Shown here: positions 27,061 through 34,973 of the stretch, one piece after another
Layout of the letters: every line of letters begins with the position of its first letter
Numbering within the stretch: position 1 is the stretch's first letter
Source: Paenibacillus sp. PAMC 26794
GTDB taxonomy: Bacteria > Bacillota > Bacilli > Paenibacillales > Paenibacillaceae
Direction of reading: 5' to 3'
Length of the DNA stretch: 64,000 nucleotides
Assembly (NCBI RefSeq): GCF_000316035.1
Contig: NZ_ANHX01000062.1
Coordinates: 1-64,000 of the forward strand
Translations under genes and position numbers: made by a program
Notes under the pieces: model-generated
Told to the model about the DNA's origin: nothing
Databases searched by the model: none
What the model saw: the letters and a program-made list of their open reading frames with translations, nothing else

Positions 27061-27256
27061 CTAACGAATCCTGCACACCTTATATTGAGGATTTCTGTGC
27101 TATGTAAAATCTAACGAATCTCAGCCACGTTAATCCATGTCACTTCATGAATATAGGCTCCAAACATGCCCAGATTCAGATAATAAGATGTCTACGATTC
27201 GTTAAACTTTTGAAATGGCAGAAATGCATGGAATAGCGTCTGTGGAGTTCGTTAAA
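27061..27256. repeat. Second mirrored array of four 25-bp repeats (family A)
   Basis: Two direct copies (27061-27085, 27111-27134) and two inverted copies (27181-27206, 27231-27256) of the element TAACGAAYC...CGYTATT. The same two-plus-two layout occurs at 9640-9835, 17 kb away. It lies in the 1.1-kb gap between the ECF sigma gene and the YjcZ-like genes. The rest of that gap holds only the candidate RNA and a hairpin. Confidence 0.65.
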
Positions 27257-27274
27257 GAAAGTAATCCCGAAGTA

Positions 27275-27317
27275 AGAAAGGGACACCGCAGGATGGAACC
27301 CTACGCTGTCCCTTTCT
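27275..27317. other. Long perfect-stem hairpin without a T tail
   Basis: AGAAAGGGACA pairs perfectly with TGTCCCTTTCT over 11 bp around a 21-base loop that can pair further. Neither strand has a T run after it, so it is not a standard terminator. It lies between the repeat array and the YjcZ-like gene, and may act as an mRNA 3'-end stabiliser for the latter. Confidence 0.4.
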
Positions 27318-27425
27318 GAATCATAGGTACGTTATGCCCCAACATCGAACTCAAACTCGGAGTTTATTTGGAGCACCTACTGTAACGATCCACGATCAGC
27401 AAAGTCTCCTTGCACTCACAAATAC

Positions 27426-27737
27426 TTAGATAAACATCGTTTTGGAGATGATGACCAGCAAGATGAACAGTACAAGGATCGTACCCATGGAACCCCAGCT
27501 TCCGCCGCCATGACCATAGGATACTCCACAACCCTGTTGATAACCGTGCATCATTGGAGCCTGATTGGCATGGTGTCCGTATCCATAGCCATATCCCATT
27601 GGCATTGTTCCACAACCATATCCATACCCATGCATTTCATGACCTGTGTATTGGTATCCTTGCATATGCTCATACCCTCCCATATGTCCGTATACGTGTC
27701 CCTGTCCGTTCGGTGAATTCGGTTTTACTTCGCTCAT
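27426..27737 (-). CDS. Gly/Tyr/His-rich YjcZ-like small membrane protein
   Basis: A 103-residue protein. The first about 80 residues are rich in Gly, Tyr, His and Met (repeats such as GYGYGYGHH). The last about 18 residues are a hydrophobic segment (LVLFILLVIISKTMFI) that matches the C-termini of the two tiny YjcZ-like proteins encoded upstream. AAGGAGG precedes the ATG. YjcZ-family peptides are known from spore-forming Bacillus; the long His- and Tyr-rich head is unusual and could bind metal or coat material, which is inference. Confidence 0.72.
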   Translation of the reverse strand: MSEVKPNSPNGQGHVYGHMGGYEHMQGYQYTGHEMHGYGYGCGTMPMGYGYGYGHHANQAPMMHGYQQGCGVSYGHGGGSWGSMGTILVLFILLVIISKTMFI

Positions 27738-27961
27738 TGTTCATTCCTCCTTAACATTTGCCTACACCCCTAAGCTATGTATTCAGCCTACCTCTGGACC
27801 GGGCTATCGCCCTCAATTTGACAAAATGGGCGTTTAGCCATTAGGTACCTTCCCCATTTTCGAAGCATACTCCGTCCCTCCATTTCTTAAATCCCACCAA
27901 TTCTTCCGTTCAATCACAAGCTATCTCATCTCCCTGGCTCTCCACTACGCTTGTCCTCTAG

Positions 27962-27988
27962 AAAAAAAACCCCACCGGTTGCCCGGCA
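27962..27988 (-). terminator. Terminator after the first tiny YjcZ-like gene
   Basis: On the minus strand TGCCGG-GCAA-CCGGTG (with two G-T pairs) is followed by GGG and eight T. It directly follows the 35-residue gene at 28001-28108. Confidence 0.7.
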
Positions 27989-28000
27989 GAGCTCGCCATA

Positions 28001-28108
28001 TTATACCCAGAAAGATTTAGTGATGATTACGAGAAGAATGAACAGAACCAGGATTGCTCCAGTCGATGTCCAGCCGCCGTATCCTACGCCTTCCACTACA
28101 TTGCTCAT
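28001..28108 (-). CDS. YjcZ-like sporulation peptide (35 aa)
   Basis: A 35-residue peptide, MSNVVEGVGYGGWTSTGAIL followed by a hydrophobic segment and KSFWV. It is preceded by AAAGGAGGG. The Gly-Tyr-Gly-Gly head and single membrane span fit the YjcZ/YjcM-type small sporulation proteins of Bacillaceae. It is one of two nearly identical small genes in tandem, evidently a duplication. It is too short for most gene finders. Confidence 0.75.
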   Translation of the reverse strand: MSNVVEGVGYGGWTSTGAILVLFILLVIITKSFWV

Positions 28109-28151
28109 GCAGAACCCTCCTTTACGAATATATTAGGGTCCAAGCGGTTTA

Positions 28152-28256
28152 TTAGATCAAGAATGCTTTAGAGATGATGACCAACAAGATAAAGAGAACC
28201 AAGATCGCGCCAGTCGATGTCCATGCGCCGCCGTATCCACCTACTACTCCACTCAT
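28152..28256 (-). CDS. YjcZ-like sporulation peptide (34 aa)
   Basis: A 34-residue peptide, MSGVVGGYGGAWTSTGAILV followed by a hydrophobic tail ending KAFLI. AAAGGAGGGG precedes the ATG. It shares the WTSTGAILVLFILLVII core with the neighbouring 35-residue peptide and the FILLVIISK tail with the 103-residue one. Expected to be made during sporulation; that is family knowledge, not seen here. Confidence 0.75.
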   Translation of the reverse strand: MSGVVGGYGGAWTSTGAILVLFILLVIISKAFLI

Positions 28257-28606
28257 GTAAACCCCTCCTTTGATTTGAGGTACAGTTCACTATATGCACC
28301 AATCACACATGGGACCGGGCTCAGGTCGAAAAATGGGCTGTTTTTTTTACCGACTATTCGCTAATTGCACCTACATAAAGGGTTAGTTCTTAAGTCGGAA
28401 TGTTATGTTCAAATATGTTTAAGTCATACATAAATCCCACGGTTATATGAACCAAATGTATGTACTATCGTTCAAAATGGATACCCATACGGTATATTAT
28501 TAGTTTCTAACTTGTTAAATACAGATAAATTACCTTTTTAGTAATTATGAATACTGAAATCTTTATTTATGTTATTATTTTACTAATAAAGTAGAAAGGA
28601 GTTTCT

Positions 28607-28621
28607 ATGCTCACCACCTAA
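28607..28621 (+). CDS. Possible four-codon leader ORF
   Basis: AAAGGAGTTTCT followed by ATG CTC ACC ACC TAA has a perfect ribosome site but only four codons. It lies 80 bases before the lipoprotein gene. The rest of this 440-bp gap (28257-28700) is AT-rich with nothing else I can name. It may be chance. Confidence 0.2.
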   Translation: MLTT

Positions 28622-28700
28622 ACTAGATTATCCCAAACGAAATGATGACCTTAGAAAAAATCCCAACCGATGGGAAGCACATTAGGAGAAATTAGACATA

Positions 28701-29825
28701 ATGAAGAAACTTATTACGATTTTGGCATTAGCCACATTGCTTACTGCTTGTGGTAATACAGAAACAAACACAACAACCAATAGCCAAGCGTCAGAAGCAT
28801 CCAAGGCAACTGAAACTGTCTCAACAGAAGCAAAAGCTACGAAATACACTACATATAGTGGAGAAGGATTTTCTTTTGCATATCCTGAATCCTGGAAAAG
28901 CGTAGATACAAGTCAAATGAATGCTCCATCCATTAAAGCTGCTTTTTCAGACCAATCTTCATCAGTCACATTTGCAGATAATATGAATCTGACGATTGAG
29001 GCCAGTTCAACCGGTTCAATTAATCCTGAAGAATACGCCAATAATATAGTGGATTATTACACACAAAGCGGTTCAAGCATCGGCATTTCCGATTATAAAA
29101 AAACCAGCTACACAAACAAGTCTTATAAAGAATATAGCGCTGGTGTCTTGGAAGGAGCCTATAAGCATTCCTCGGGTACAGATGTTATCCTTGTGCAGTA
29201 TCTGATTCCGACCAATACAGAACTCTATACCATGACGTTAACCTACGCCAAGGAAACTTATAATCAGGATGAGATCAAAGATATCCTTGATTCCCTAAGC
29301 ATTACTGCTTCTCTGGAGCAAACAGCACCAACTGCAACGACTGGAAATTCATCTGTTACGGCATCAGCTGCGGATTTCTTTAATGAGTTAACTCCGTACA
29401 TTACAGAAGACACAGCCTTTATGGAGCAGGCATCTTATGATTTCTTTGGTAAACATAACGATGTATTCCCGGCCATTACGGCAGAACTAAGCAAAAAGGT
29501 ACAGGGGCTCGTTGACTCCAATGTAACGACCCGTCATCTGAATAAAAATGTAGCCAACTATTACAATACTTTCGTACAAGTTAACGGGGAAGTCATTTCC
29601 GTTGAAGAAGATAGCTCTCTCGGAGCAACTTTCTCTGTCGTTCATGTCATGGATGAGAACGGAAACGATATTATAGCGTTATATCCTGCAACGACCGGAG
29701 ATTTGCTTGATGGTGATTATGCCACGGTTATCGGTGCTCCAATAACCAACTTCTCTTTTGAAAATGTTGGCGGTGGTTACACCAACGCCACGTTGATTGG
29801 AGCCTCATTGGTAGTTGCAGATTAA
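28701..29825 (+). CDS. Secreted lipoprotein with PsbP-like and C-terminal domains
   Basis: A 374-residue lipoprotein. The signal peptide ends at a TACG-type lipobox (Cys17), followed by a Thr/Ser-rich linker. Residues about 50-210 start with YSGEGFSFAYPESWKSVD, a pattern of the PsbP/DcrB-like fold found in many lipoproteins of unknown function. Residues about 225-374 form a second domain with a beta-rich end (VNGEVISVEE, YATVIGAPI) that may be an OB-like fold. AGGAG lies 12 bases before the ATG, rather far. It stands alone with its own terminator. Function unknown. Confidence 0.72.
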   Translation: MKKLITILALATLLTACGNTETNTTTNSQASEASKATETVSTEAKATKYTTYSGEGFSFAYPESWKSVDTSQMNAPSIKAAFSDQSSSVTFADNMNLTIEASSTGSINPEEYANNIVDYYTQSGSSIGISDYKKTSYTNKSYKEYSAGVLEGAYKHSSGTDVILVQYLIPTNTELYTMTLTYAKETYNQDEIKDILDSLSITASLEQTAPTATTGNSSVTASAADFFNELTPYITEDTAFMEQASYDFFGKHNDVFPAITAELSKKVQGLVDSNVTTRHLNKNVANYYNTFVQVNGEVISVEEDSSLGATFSVVHVMDENGNDIIALYPATTGDLLDGDYATVIGAPITNFSFENVGGGYTNATLIGASLVVAD

Positions 29826-29847
29826 TTAAAATGTTAAATGAGTATAC

Positions 29848-29886
29848 AAAAAGACCAACTTAATGAACGTTAAGCTGGTCTTTTTT
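29848..29886. terminator. Terminator after the PsbP-like lipoprotein gene
   Basis: AAAAGACCAACTTAA pairs with TTAAGCTGGTCTTTT with one mismatch, followed by more T. It lies about 25 bp after the stop. Confidence 0.85.
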
Positions 29887-30007
29887 GTCTTTCTGTTTAT
29901 AGATGTCAGAAATTCACGTTAACTACACAGACAGACACAATCTAACCTTTAATTAATGACTTATAACATACCGAATAACCGTATATACGGATGTTTATAC
30001 TAAACCA

Positions 30008-30334
30008 TCAATTAGGTCTTGCCTGAAGTGACGTCAGCTTATCCTGAACCGATTGTAACTTCTGTATACTTGAGGCATCCGGTTTATCACGACGGTCGTC
30101 AATCTTGACGGATGTGGAAACGCGCTGAGCTCCTGACAAAAACGGCGCTTCATGCAGAGCCGCAATTGCTGTAAAGATCTCGTTAAGCGGTCCCTCAATA
30201 ATGGTGCTCATGGAAGTTAACTGATATGTAATGCCCCGTTGATGTTCCAATACCTTTTGCATGTCCGCCACATAACTGCTTAGACTGGTTGTACCCGTTC
30301 CGATTGGAATTACAGTCACTTCTGCTATTGCCAT
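30008..30334 (-). CDS. MTH1187-family thiamine-binding protein
   Basis: A 108-residue protein of the MTH1187/YkoF-like (DUF77) family, small ferredoxin-like folds that bind thiamine or hydroxymethylpyrimidine. The N-terminal VTVIPIGTGTTSLSSYVADM and the central GITYQLTSMSTIIEG are the conserved parts. Its B. subtilis relative is YqgV. GGAGGCGGAG precedes the ATG. Monocistronic; divergent from the ribonucleotide reductase leader. Confidence 0.85.
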   Translation of the reverse strand: MAIAEVTVIPIGTGTTSLSSYVADMQKVLEHQRGITYQLTSMSTIIEGPLNEIFTAIAALHEAPFLSGAQRVSTSVKIDDRRDKPDASSIQKLQSVQDKLTSLQARPN

Positions 30335-30510
30335 TTTGCTCCGCCTCCTCTGGGCCCCGTGAACAACCGCTGCCGCTTATTTTAGTCGATTTTTGACTAT
30401 TTTTATTCTACCAGTTGAATGCGTTACAATTCAAACTGACGTGATGACGTCATTCAAATTAGTCAAAAAATTTTTTTGATAAATCTTCAAATCTTCCAGT
30501 CCTTTTCCTT

Positions 30511-30539
30511 TGCGGAATCCTGGCTTAAATGGTATACTC
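30511..30539 (+). promoter_or_regulatory. Promoter of the ribonucleotide reductase leader
   Basis: TTGCGG (30511-30516) and TATACT (30534-30539) with a 17-base spacer. The predicted start near 30546 gives a leader of over 550 bases before the large-subunit gene. Confidence 0.6.
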
Positions 30540-30575
30540 GGAATTACGTTTTACTGGTTCTACCCACTTTACAAA

Positions 30576-30623
30576 CACAATATGTTGGGTTACAGTATGT
30601 TGACAGCTACAAAATGTAGTAAC
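30576..30623. promoter_or_regulatory. Tandem NrdR boxes
   Basis: ACACAATATGTTGGGT (30576-30591) matches the NrdR box acaCwAtATaTwGtgt at 14 of 16 positions. CTACAAAATGTAGTAA (30608-30623) matches about 10, keeping the core. The boxes are 32 bp apart start to start, three helical turns, the spacing known for NrdR repressor sites. They lie just after the promoter. Confidence 0.6.
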
Positions 30624-30882
30624 ACTAGATTTCTCCGCTTCTAATAGTCACCTTCTGCAATCTCGCGAAAAACAGGATGAAATCACCTCCAAAGGCACGT
30701 CCCTGTAGGTGTAAATCGCTTTCTCGAAACAGAGTTGACACGGAGGTTAACGGGGCTGTTTGGACTGCATCCGGTATCCTCAATCTACAGGCACATCTGC
30801 AATAGACCAAAGCTTACATAAGCACCCTTTTCTGTCGATATCCTGAACCTCTAAGACAGTAAGGAAGCCAGAGCATCCATGG

Positions 30883-30916
30883 GCATTTTCAGCCGCGAGG
30901 CGGGAGAATGCTTTTT
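30883..30916 (+). terminator. Terminator inside the ribonucleotide reductase leader
   Basis: GCATTTTC pairs with GAGAATGC, with an inner GCC-GCGA-GGC hairpin, followed by TTTTT. It lies between the promoter and the large-subunit gene, so read-through must be regulated or a second promoter must exist downstream. Confidence 0.7.
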
Positions 30917-31107
30917 ATATGAGCATGTTCTGCATTGTGCTGCTTTGTGCACCTCAAGTTGAGCGATTTAAGACATGAACTTGTCACCGCCGTTTCAGTC
31001 CGCAAAACGTAACCTATTTCTTTTTCTCACCGTAAGAAGACACTCAATTCTTTATATAAAGAATTTCTCCAATTTATCTCTTAAACATGCGAAAGCGAGG
31101 AATATTC

Positions 31108-33426
31108 ATGCCACAAGTTGTGACCAAGCCGAACAACCGCCAGCTTGCCTTTGATGATATGCGCATCTCGGTATATGCCGACCGTATTCTGGAAGGACTG
31201 GACATGCTCGACAAGGAACGTCTGGTACGCGGGGTAAACAGCAAGCTCCGCCGTGATGAAGTTACCGGAGACGAAATCAGCAACGCTTTTATCATGAGCG
31301 CACTGGAACTGGTAACTAAAGAGGAGCCTAATTGGAAATTTGCAGCGGCACGCTCCCTGCTCACTTCCCTTTACAAAAAAGCGGCTACCAACCGCAGATA
31401 CAAGTCTTACCCGGACGAGCCTTATGGCGCATTCCATCCCCTTCTTGTAGATCTCGTGAAGAAAGGTATCTACCGCGAAGAATTGCTGGAATGTTACACC
31501 AAAGAACAGATCGACGAACTTGCTGAGTGCATTGACTACCGCAACGATCTGCTCTTCGATTACATCGGCTTGCTCACACTGGCAGAACGTTACCTCGCAC
31601 ACGATTTTGATGGAAAAGTAATGGAATTGCCGCAAGAGCGTTATATGGTTATCGCCATGTTCCTAATGCACCAAGAGCCTGCCGAGAGACGTATGGATCT
31701 CGTCAAGGAAGCTTACTGGGCAATGAGCAACATGTACATGACCGCAGCTACCCCTACGATGTCCAATGCTGGTAAAAAAGTAGCCGGACAGCTCTCCAGC
31801 TGCTTCATTGATACGGTGGATGACTCACTCGAAGGCATCTTCGATTCCAACACGGATGTAGCTCGTCTGAGCAAAATGGGTGGCGGCATCGGCGTTTACC
31901 TCGGCAAAGTCAGAGCTCGTGGTTCGGATATCCGTGGTCACCAAAATACAAGTTCCGGTGTAATCCCTTGGATTCGCCAACTGAACAATACAGCGGTCAG
32001 CGTAGACCAGCTCGGTACGCGTAAAGGTGCCATTGCCGTGTACCTGGACGTTTTCCACAAAGACATCCTGGCCTTCCTCGATCTCAAGCTGAACAACGGT
32101 GACGAGCGTATGCGTGCGCATGACGTATTCCACGGCATCTGTCTGCCTGACTTGTTCATGGAGCGGGTATCCACTCGCGGCGAATGGAGCCTGTTCTGTC
32201 CGCACGAAACGAAGAAAGTGATGGGCTGGAAGGACGAGAATGGTCGTGCACTCGGACTGGAAGATTTCTATGATGAGTCCTTTGGCGCAGGTGCGTTCCG
32301 TGATAAATACGAAGAAGCAGTGAATCACCCGCTGCTGTCCCGGATTACAGTACAGGCGATTGACATCATGAAGCGCGTACTGAAATCCCAACTGGAGACA
32401 GGTACGCCATACATGTTCTACCGGGATACGGTTAACCGCTCGAATCCTAACCGTGCACACGGTATGGTATACTCCTCCAACCTGTGTACCGAAATTATGC
32501 AGAACCAGTCTGCCACTGTGATTGAAAAGGAAGAACTCGTAACCAAGGATGGACAAACTCGCATCGTGATTTCCAAAGTGCCTGGCGACTTTGTTGTCTG
32601 CAACCTGAACTCCATCCATCTGGCACGTGCTATACCTCATAATGTATTGGAGCGTCTCGTTCCAATTCAGGTGCGCATGCTGGACAACGTTATCGACATT
32701 AACAACATTGAAGTGTTGCAAGCCCAATATACCAACAGCCAATATCGCGCAGTCGGTCTGGGAACGTTTGGACTTCACCACCTGCTTGCTCTTGAAGGCA
32801 TTCATTGGGAGTCTGACGAAGCGGTAACGTATAACGATAATCTTTATGAAAAAATTAACTACCTGCTCGTGAAATCCAGTATGGAGCTGTCCAAAGAAAA
32901 AGGACATTATCCGAAGTTCAAAGGTTCCGATTGGGAAAGTGGTCATTACTTCGACCAACGCGAGTACACATCAGGTGAGCGCGTAGGTGAATTCGTGACA
33001 ACCGAACAGTGGAAAGAACTGCAAGCCGAAGTACGACAAAACGGTGTACGTAATGCCTGGTTGTTCGCCATTGCACCTAATGGTTCCACGTCCATCATAG
33101 CCGGTTCAACGGCTAGTATTGATCCGCTCTATGAGCTGTTATCTTATGAAGAGAAAACAACATACAAAATTGCCAATCCGGCTCCGGATCTGTCCGAAAA
33201 AACAAGCCCTTATTACCAAACGGCGTTCCAGGTGGACCAACATGCTTCCATTAATATGGCGGCTGCCCGTCAGCGCCACGTCGATCAGGGACAAAGTTTC
33301 AACTTCTACGTTCGACCAGATATTAAAGCAACAGAATTCCTGGAATTGCATCTGCACGCCTGGAGAGCCGGCATGAAATCAACTTATTATGTTCGTAGCC
33401 GGGCATTAACGATTGAAGAATCTTGA
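31108..33426 (+). CDS. nrdA: Class I ribonucleotide reductase, large subunit
   Basis: A 772-residue alpha subunit that reduces ribonucleoside diphosphates. Catalytic parts are present: the first redox cysteine in GQLSSCFID, the radical cysteine with Asn and Glu in SNLCTEI, the partner cysteine in VVCNLNSIHLAR, and the tyrosine pair in STYYVRSR for radical transfer. The N-terminal ATP cone is shortened or absent. The protein stops right after RALTIEES and lacks the C-terminal cysteine pair that normally accepts electrons from thioredoxin or glutaredoxin. The start at 31108 has AGGA six bases upstream. NrdR boxes and an attenuator-like leader precede it. Naming as nrdA or nrdE is open. Confidence 0.93.
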   Translation: MPQVVTKPNNRQLAFDDMRISVYADRILEGLDMLDKERLVRGVNSKLRRDEVTGDEISNAFIMSALELVTKEEPNWKFAAARSLLTSLYKKAATNRRYKSYPDEPYGAFHPLLVDLVKKGIYREELLECYTKEQIDELAECIDYRNDLLFDYIGLLTLAERYLAHDFDGKVMELPQERYMVIAMFLMHQEPAERRMDLVKEAYWAMSNMYMTAATPTMSNAGKKVAGQLSSCFIDTVDDSLEGIFDSNTDVARLSKMGGGIGVYLGKVRARGSDIRGHQNTSSGVIPWIRQLNNTAVSVDQLGTRKGAIAVYLDVFHKDILAFLDLKLNNGDERMRAHDVFHGICLPDLFMERVSTRGEWSLFCPHETKKVMGWKDENGRALGLEDFYDESFGAGAFRDKYEEAVNHPLLSRITVQAIDIMKRVLKSQLETGTPYMFYRDTVNRSNPNRAHGMVYSSNLCTEIMQNQSATVIEKEELVTKDGQTRIVISKVPGDFVVCNLNSIHLARAIPHNVLERLVPIQVRMLDNVIDINNIEVLQAQYTNSQYRAVGLGTFGLHHLLALEGIHWESDEAVTYNDNLYEKINYLLVKSSMELSKEKGHYPKFKGSDWESGHYFDQREYTSGERVGEFVTTEQWKELQAEVRQNGVRNAWLFAIAPNGSTSIIAGSTASIDPLYELLSYEEKTTYKIANPAPDLSEKTSPYYQTAFQVDQHASINMAAARQRHVDQGQSFNFYVRPDIKATEFLELHLHAWRAGMKSTYYVRSRALTIEES

Positions 33427-33485
33427 TTTTTGCGCAAGTTACGTTTTATCCATGGTAGAGAAGATTTACTAGATTCGAGGTGACC

Positions 33486-33536
33486 ACCAGGGCATCCTGT
33501 TTTGATTGCAAAATGGCGTTGCCCTGGTTCTTTTTT
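33486..33536 (+). terminator. Terminator between the two reductase genes
   Basis: ACCAGGGCA pairs perfectly with TGCCCTGGT around a 25-base loop, followed by TCTTTTTT. It separates the large-subunit from the small-subunit gene. Confidence 0.75.
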
Positions 33537-33616
33537 GCCTAAAACACGATCACAGCATCGCAAGATGTTGATATAGATGCCACATTATACAACCCTAATA
33601 TATAAAAGAATTAATG

Positions 33617-33808
33617 ATTACACGATAACGAAGAGGACAGAACAAAGCTGAAGAAGCGGAGCTAAAAGCTTTCTGAAAGAAAGCTACTTCGGAAGCATAC
33701 ACTTCGCCTTTATCACCGGATTTTCCCCTTTGAAAGAGGGAATCAAAAAAATCAGGGGATAACAGCGATCGGAAGGTTGTTCTGTCATCGTAGTTATACA
33801 GTGTAAAT
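33617..33808 (-). repeat. Dispersed intergenic repeat, family B, inverted copy
   Basis: About 190 bp whose reverse complement runs parallel to 22172-22320, with an extra 35-base block (AGCTTTC-rich hairpin) in the middle. It sits between the reductase subunit genes, after the terminator and just before the small-subunit ribosome site. It has no coding potential. Confidence 0.75.
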
Positions 33809-33831
33809 TCATTCAAGGAGTGAACGGAACA

Positions 33832-34863
33832 ATGCAAGTACAGAAAATTTTCAACACCGAAGCCCCTAACCAATCGACCCGTATTATTGAAGGTGAATGC
33901 TCCGGTATCCTGAACTGGAACGACATTCGTATGCCTCATATGTACAAATTGTACAAAGTACTGCTGCTTAACCACTGGATCGCAGACGAGATTCCAATGT
34001 CCAAAGATGCTTCCCAGTTTGCCCAATTGGACGAGGAAGAACAACGTACGTTTAAAATCAACATCTCCCTGCTCGCGGTACTTGATTCCATGCAGACGAT
34101 GTTTGTTGGTGACGTAAAACGTTACTTTACCGATTCTTCACTCGAAGCGATCTCGGCTATTATCGGACAACAGGAAGTCGTTCATAACCAATCCTACTCT
34201 TACGTCCTGTCTTCCATCGTATCTGATCGGGAGCAAAAGGAAATTTTCGAATACTGGAAACATGATCCAGTCCTGCTTGACCGTAACCGTTTCATCGCAG
34301 ACATTTACCAAACATTCCGGGACGAGCCGTCTCCACAGACGTTCTTCCAGGCTATGGTAGCCGATCTGGTACTCGAAGGTATCTTCTTCTATAGTACGTT
34401 TGCCTTCTTCTACAATCTGGCCCGTGACCAGAAAATGATGGCAACCAGCCAGATGATCTCGTATATCCAGCGGGATGAAAACCAACACTGCTACTTCTTC
34501 GCTGAAGTGTACAAACAGTTGCTGGTAGACTTCCCTGAACTGAACACACCTGAGAACATGGACTACGTATACAAAACAATCCATCGTGCTGTTGAGCTTG
34601 AAACCAACTGGGCACATTACACACTCAGCAACGTGCGCGGTATTGACCTGAACGAGTTGGAAGATTACATCAAGTACATCGCCAACAAACGTCTGCGTCT
34701 GATGGGTATGGAAAAAGCATATGAAGGTGTGGATGTAAACTGCATGCCTTGGATCAAACCATTCTCTGATGATGCACTAAATGCAACAAAAACCGACTTC
34801 TTCGAAGCCAAATCCCGTAACTACGGTAAAGTTGGCGACGATAATGGATTTGACGATTTGTAA
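33832..34863 (+). CDS. nrdB: Class I ribonucleotide reductase, small (radical) subunit
   Basis: A 343-residue di-metal beta subunit that generates the radical for the large subunit. Metal ligands are seen in AVLDSMQ (Asp), QQEVVHNQSY (Glu, His, and the radical Tyr four residues after the His), VLEGIFFYS (Glu) and RDENQH (Glu, His). The set is complete, so this is a normal tyrosyl-radical type. I start at the ATG 33832, since AAGGAG precedes it by about 11 bases; a GTG at 33820 is too close to that site. It is cut off from the large-subunit gene by a terminator and a repeat, so it may have its own promoter. Confidence 0.94.
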   Translation: MQVQKIFNTEAPNQSTRIIEGECSGILNWNDIRMPHMYKLYKVLLLNHWIADEIPMSKDASQFAQLDEEEQRTFKINISLLAVLDSMQTMFVGDVKRYFTDSSLEAISAIIGQQEVVHNQSYSYVLSSIVSDREQKEIFEYWKHDPVLLDRNRFIADIYQTFRDEPSPQTFFQAMVADLVLEGIFFYSTFAFFYNLARDQKMMATSQMISYIQRDENQHCYFFAEVYKQLLVDFPELNTPENMDYVYKTIHRAVELETNWAHYTLSNVRGIDLNELEDYIKYIANKRLRLMGMEKAYEGVDVNCMPWIKPFSDDALNATKTDFFEAKSRNYGKVGDDNGFDDL

Positions 34864-34882
34864 AAAAGAATAGACTATAAAA

Positions 34883-34936
34883 AAACAACACTCCCTGAAT
34901 GGTGGCTATAATGCCTAAGTTCAGGGAGTGTTGTTT
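34883..34936. terminator. Terminator of nrdB, also facing the convergent gene
   Basis: AAACAACACTCCCTGAA pairs perfectly with TTCAGGGAGTGTTGTTT over 17 bp. It can end transcription from both nrdB and the convergent gene at 34974. Confidence 0.9.
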
Positions 34937-34973
34937 AATTCGTATGTACAAACATCATATCAGCGTTGAACTA

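Larger units (their letters stand above)
30546..30916 (+). promoter_or_regulatory. Long untranslated leader ending in an intrinsic terminator
   Basis: This non-coding leader of about 370 nt can close with CCTGTAG (30702-30708) pairing to CTACAGG (30785-30791). It ends in the strong terminator at 30883-30916, still 190 bp before the large-subunit start. That layout is typical of a riboswitch or other attenuator. The segment GTAAGGAAGCCAGAGCATCC faintly recalls the 3' part of cobalamin riboswitches, but the other conserved cobalamin blocks are missing. Confidence 0.4.

Noticed and set aside
30616..30916. Cobalamin riboswitch in the reductase leader
   Set aside because: Only one short stretch resembles the 3' motif; the GGGAA and GCCACTG-type core blocks are missing.
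31825..32958. 377-codon minus-strand frame opposite the reductase large subunit
   Set aside because: It is a codon-bias shadow of a highly conserved gene on the other strand.
33421..33470. TGA at the end of the reductase large subunit as a recoded selenocysteine
   Set aside because: The frame after the TGA (FLRKLRFIHG) shows no cysteine or conserved tail, and no SECIS-like hairpin is evident.
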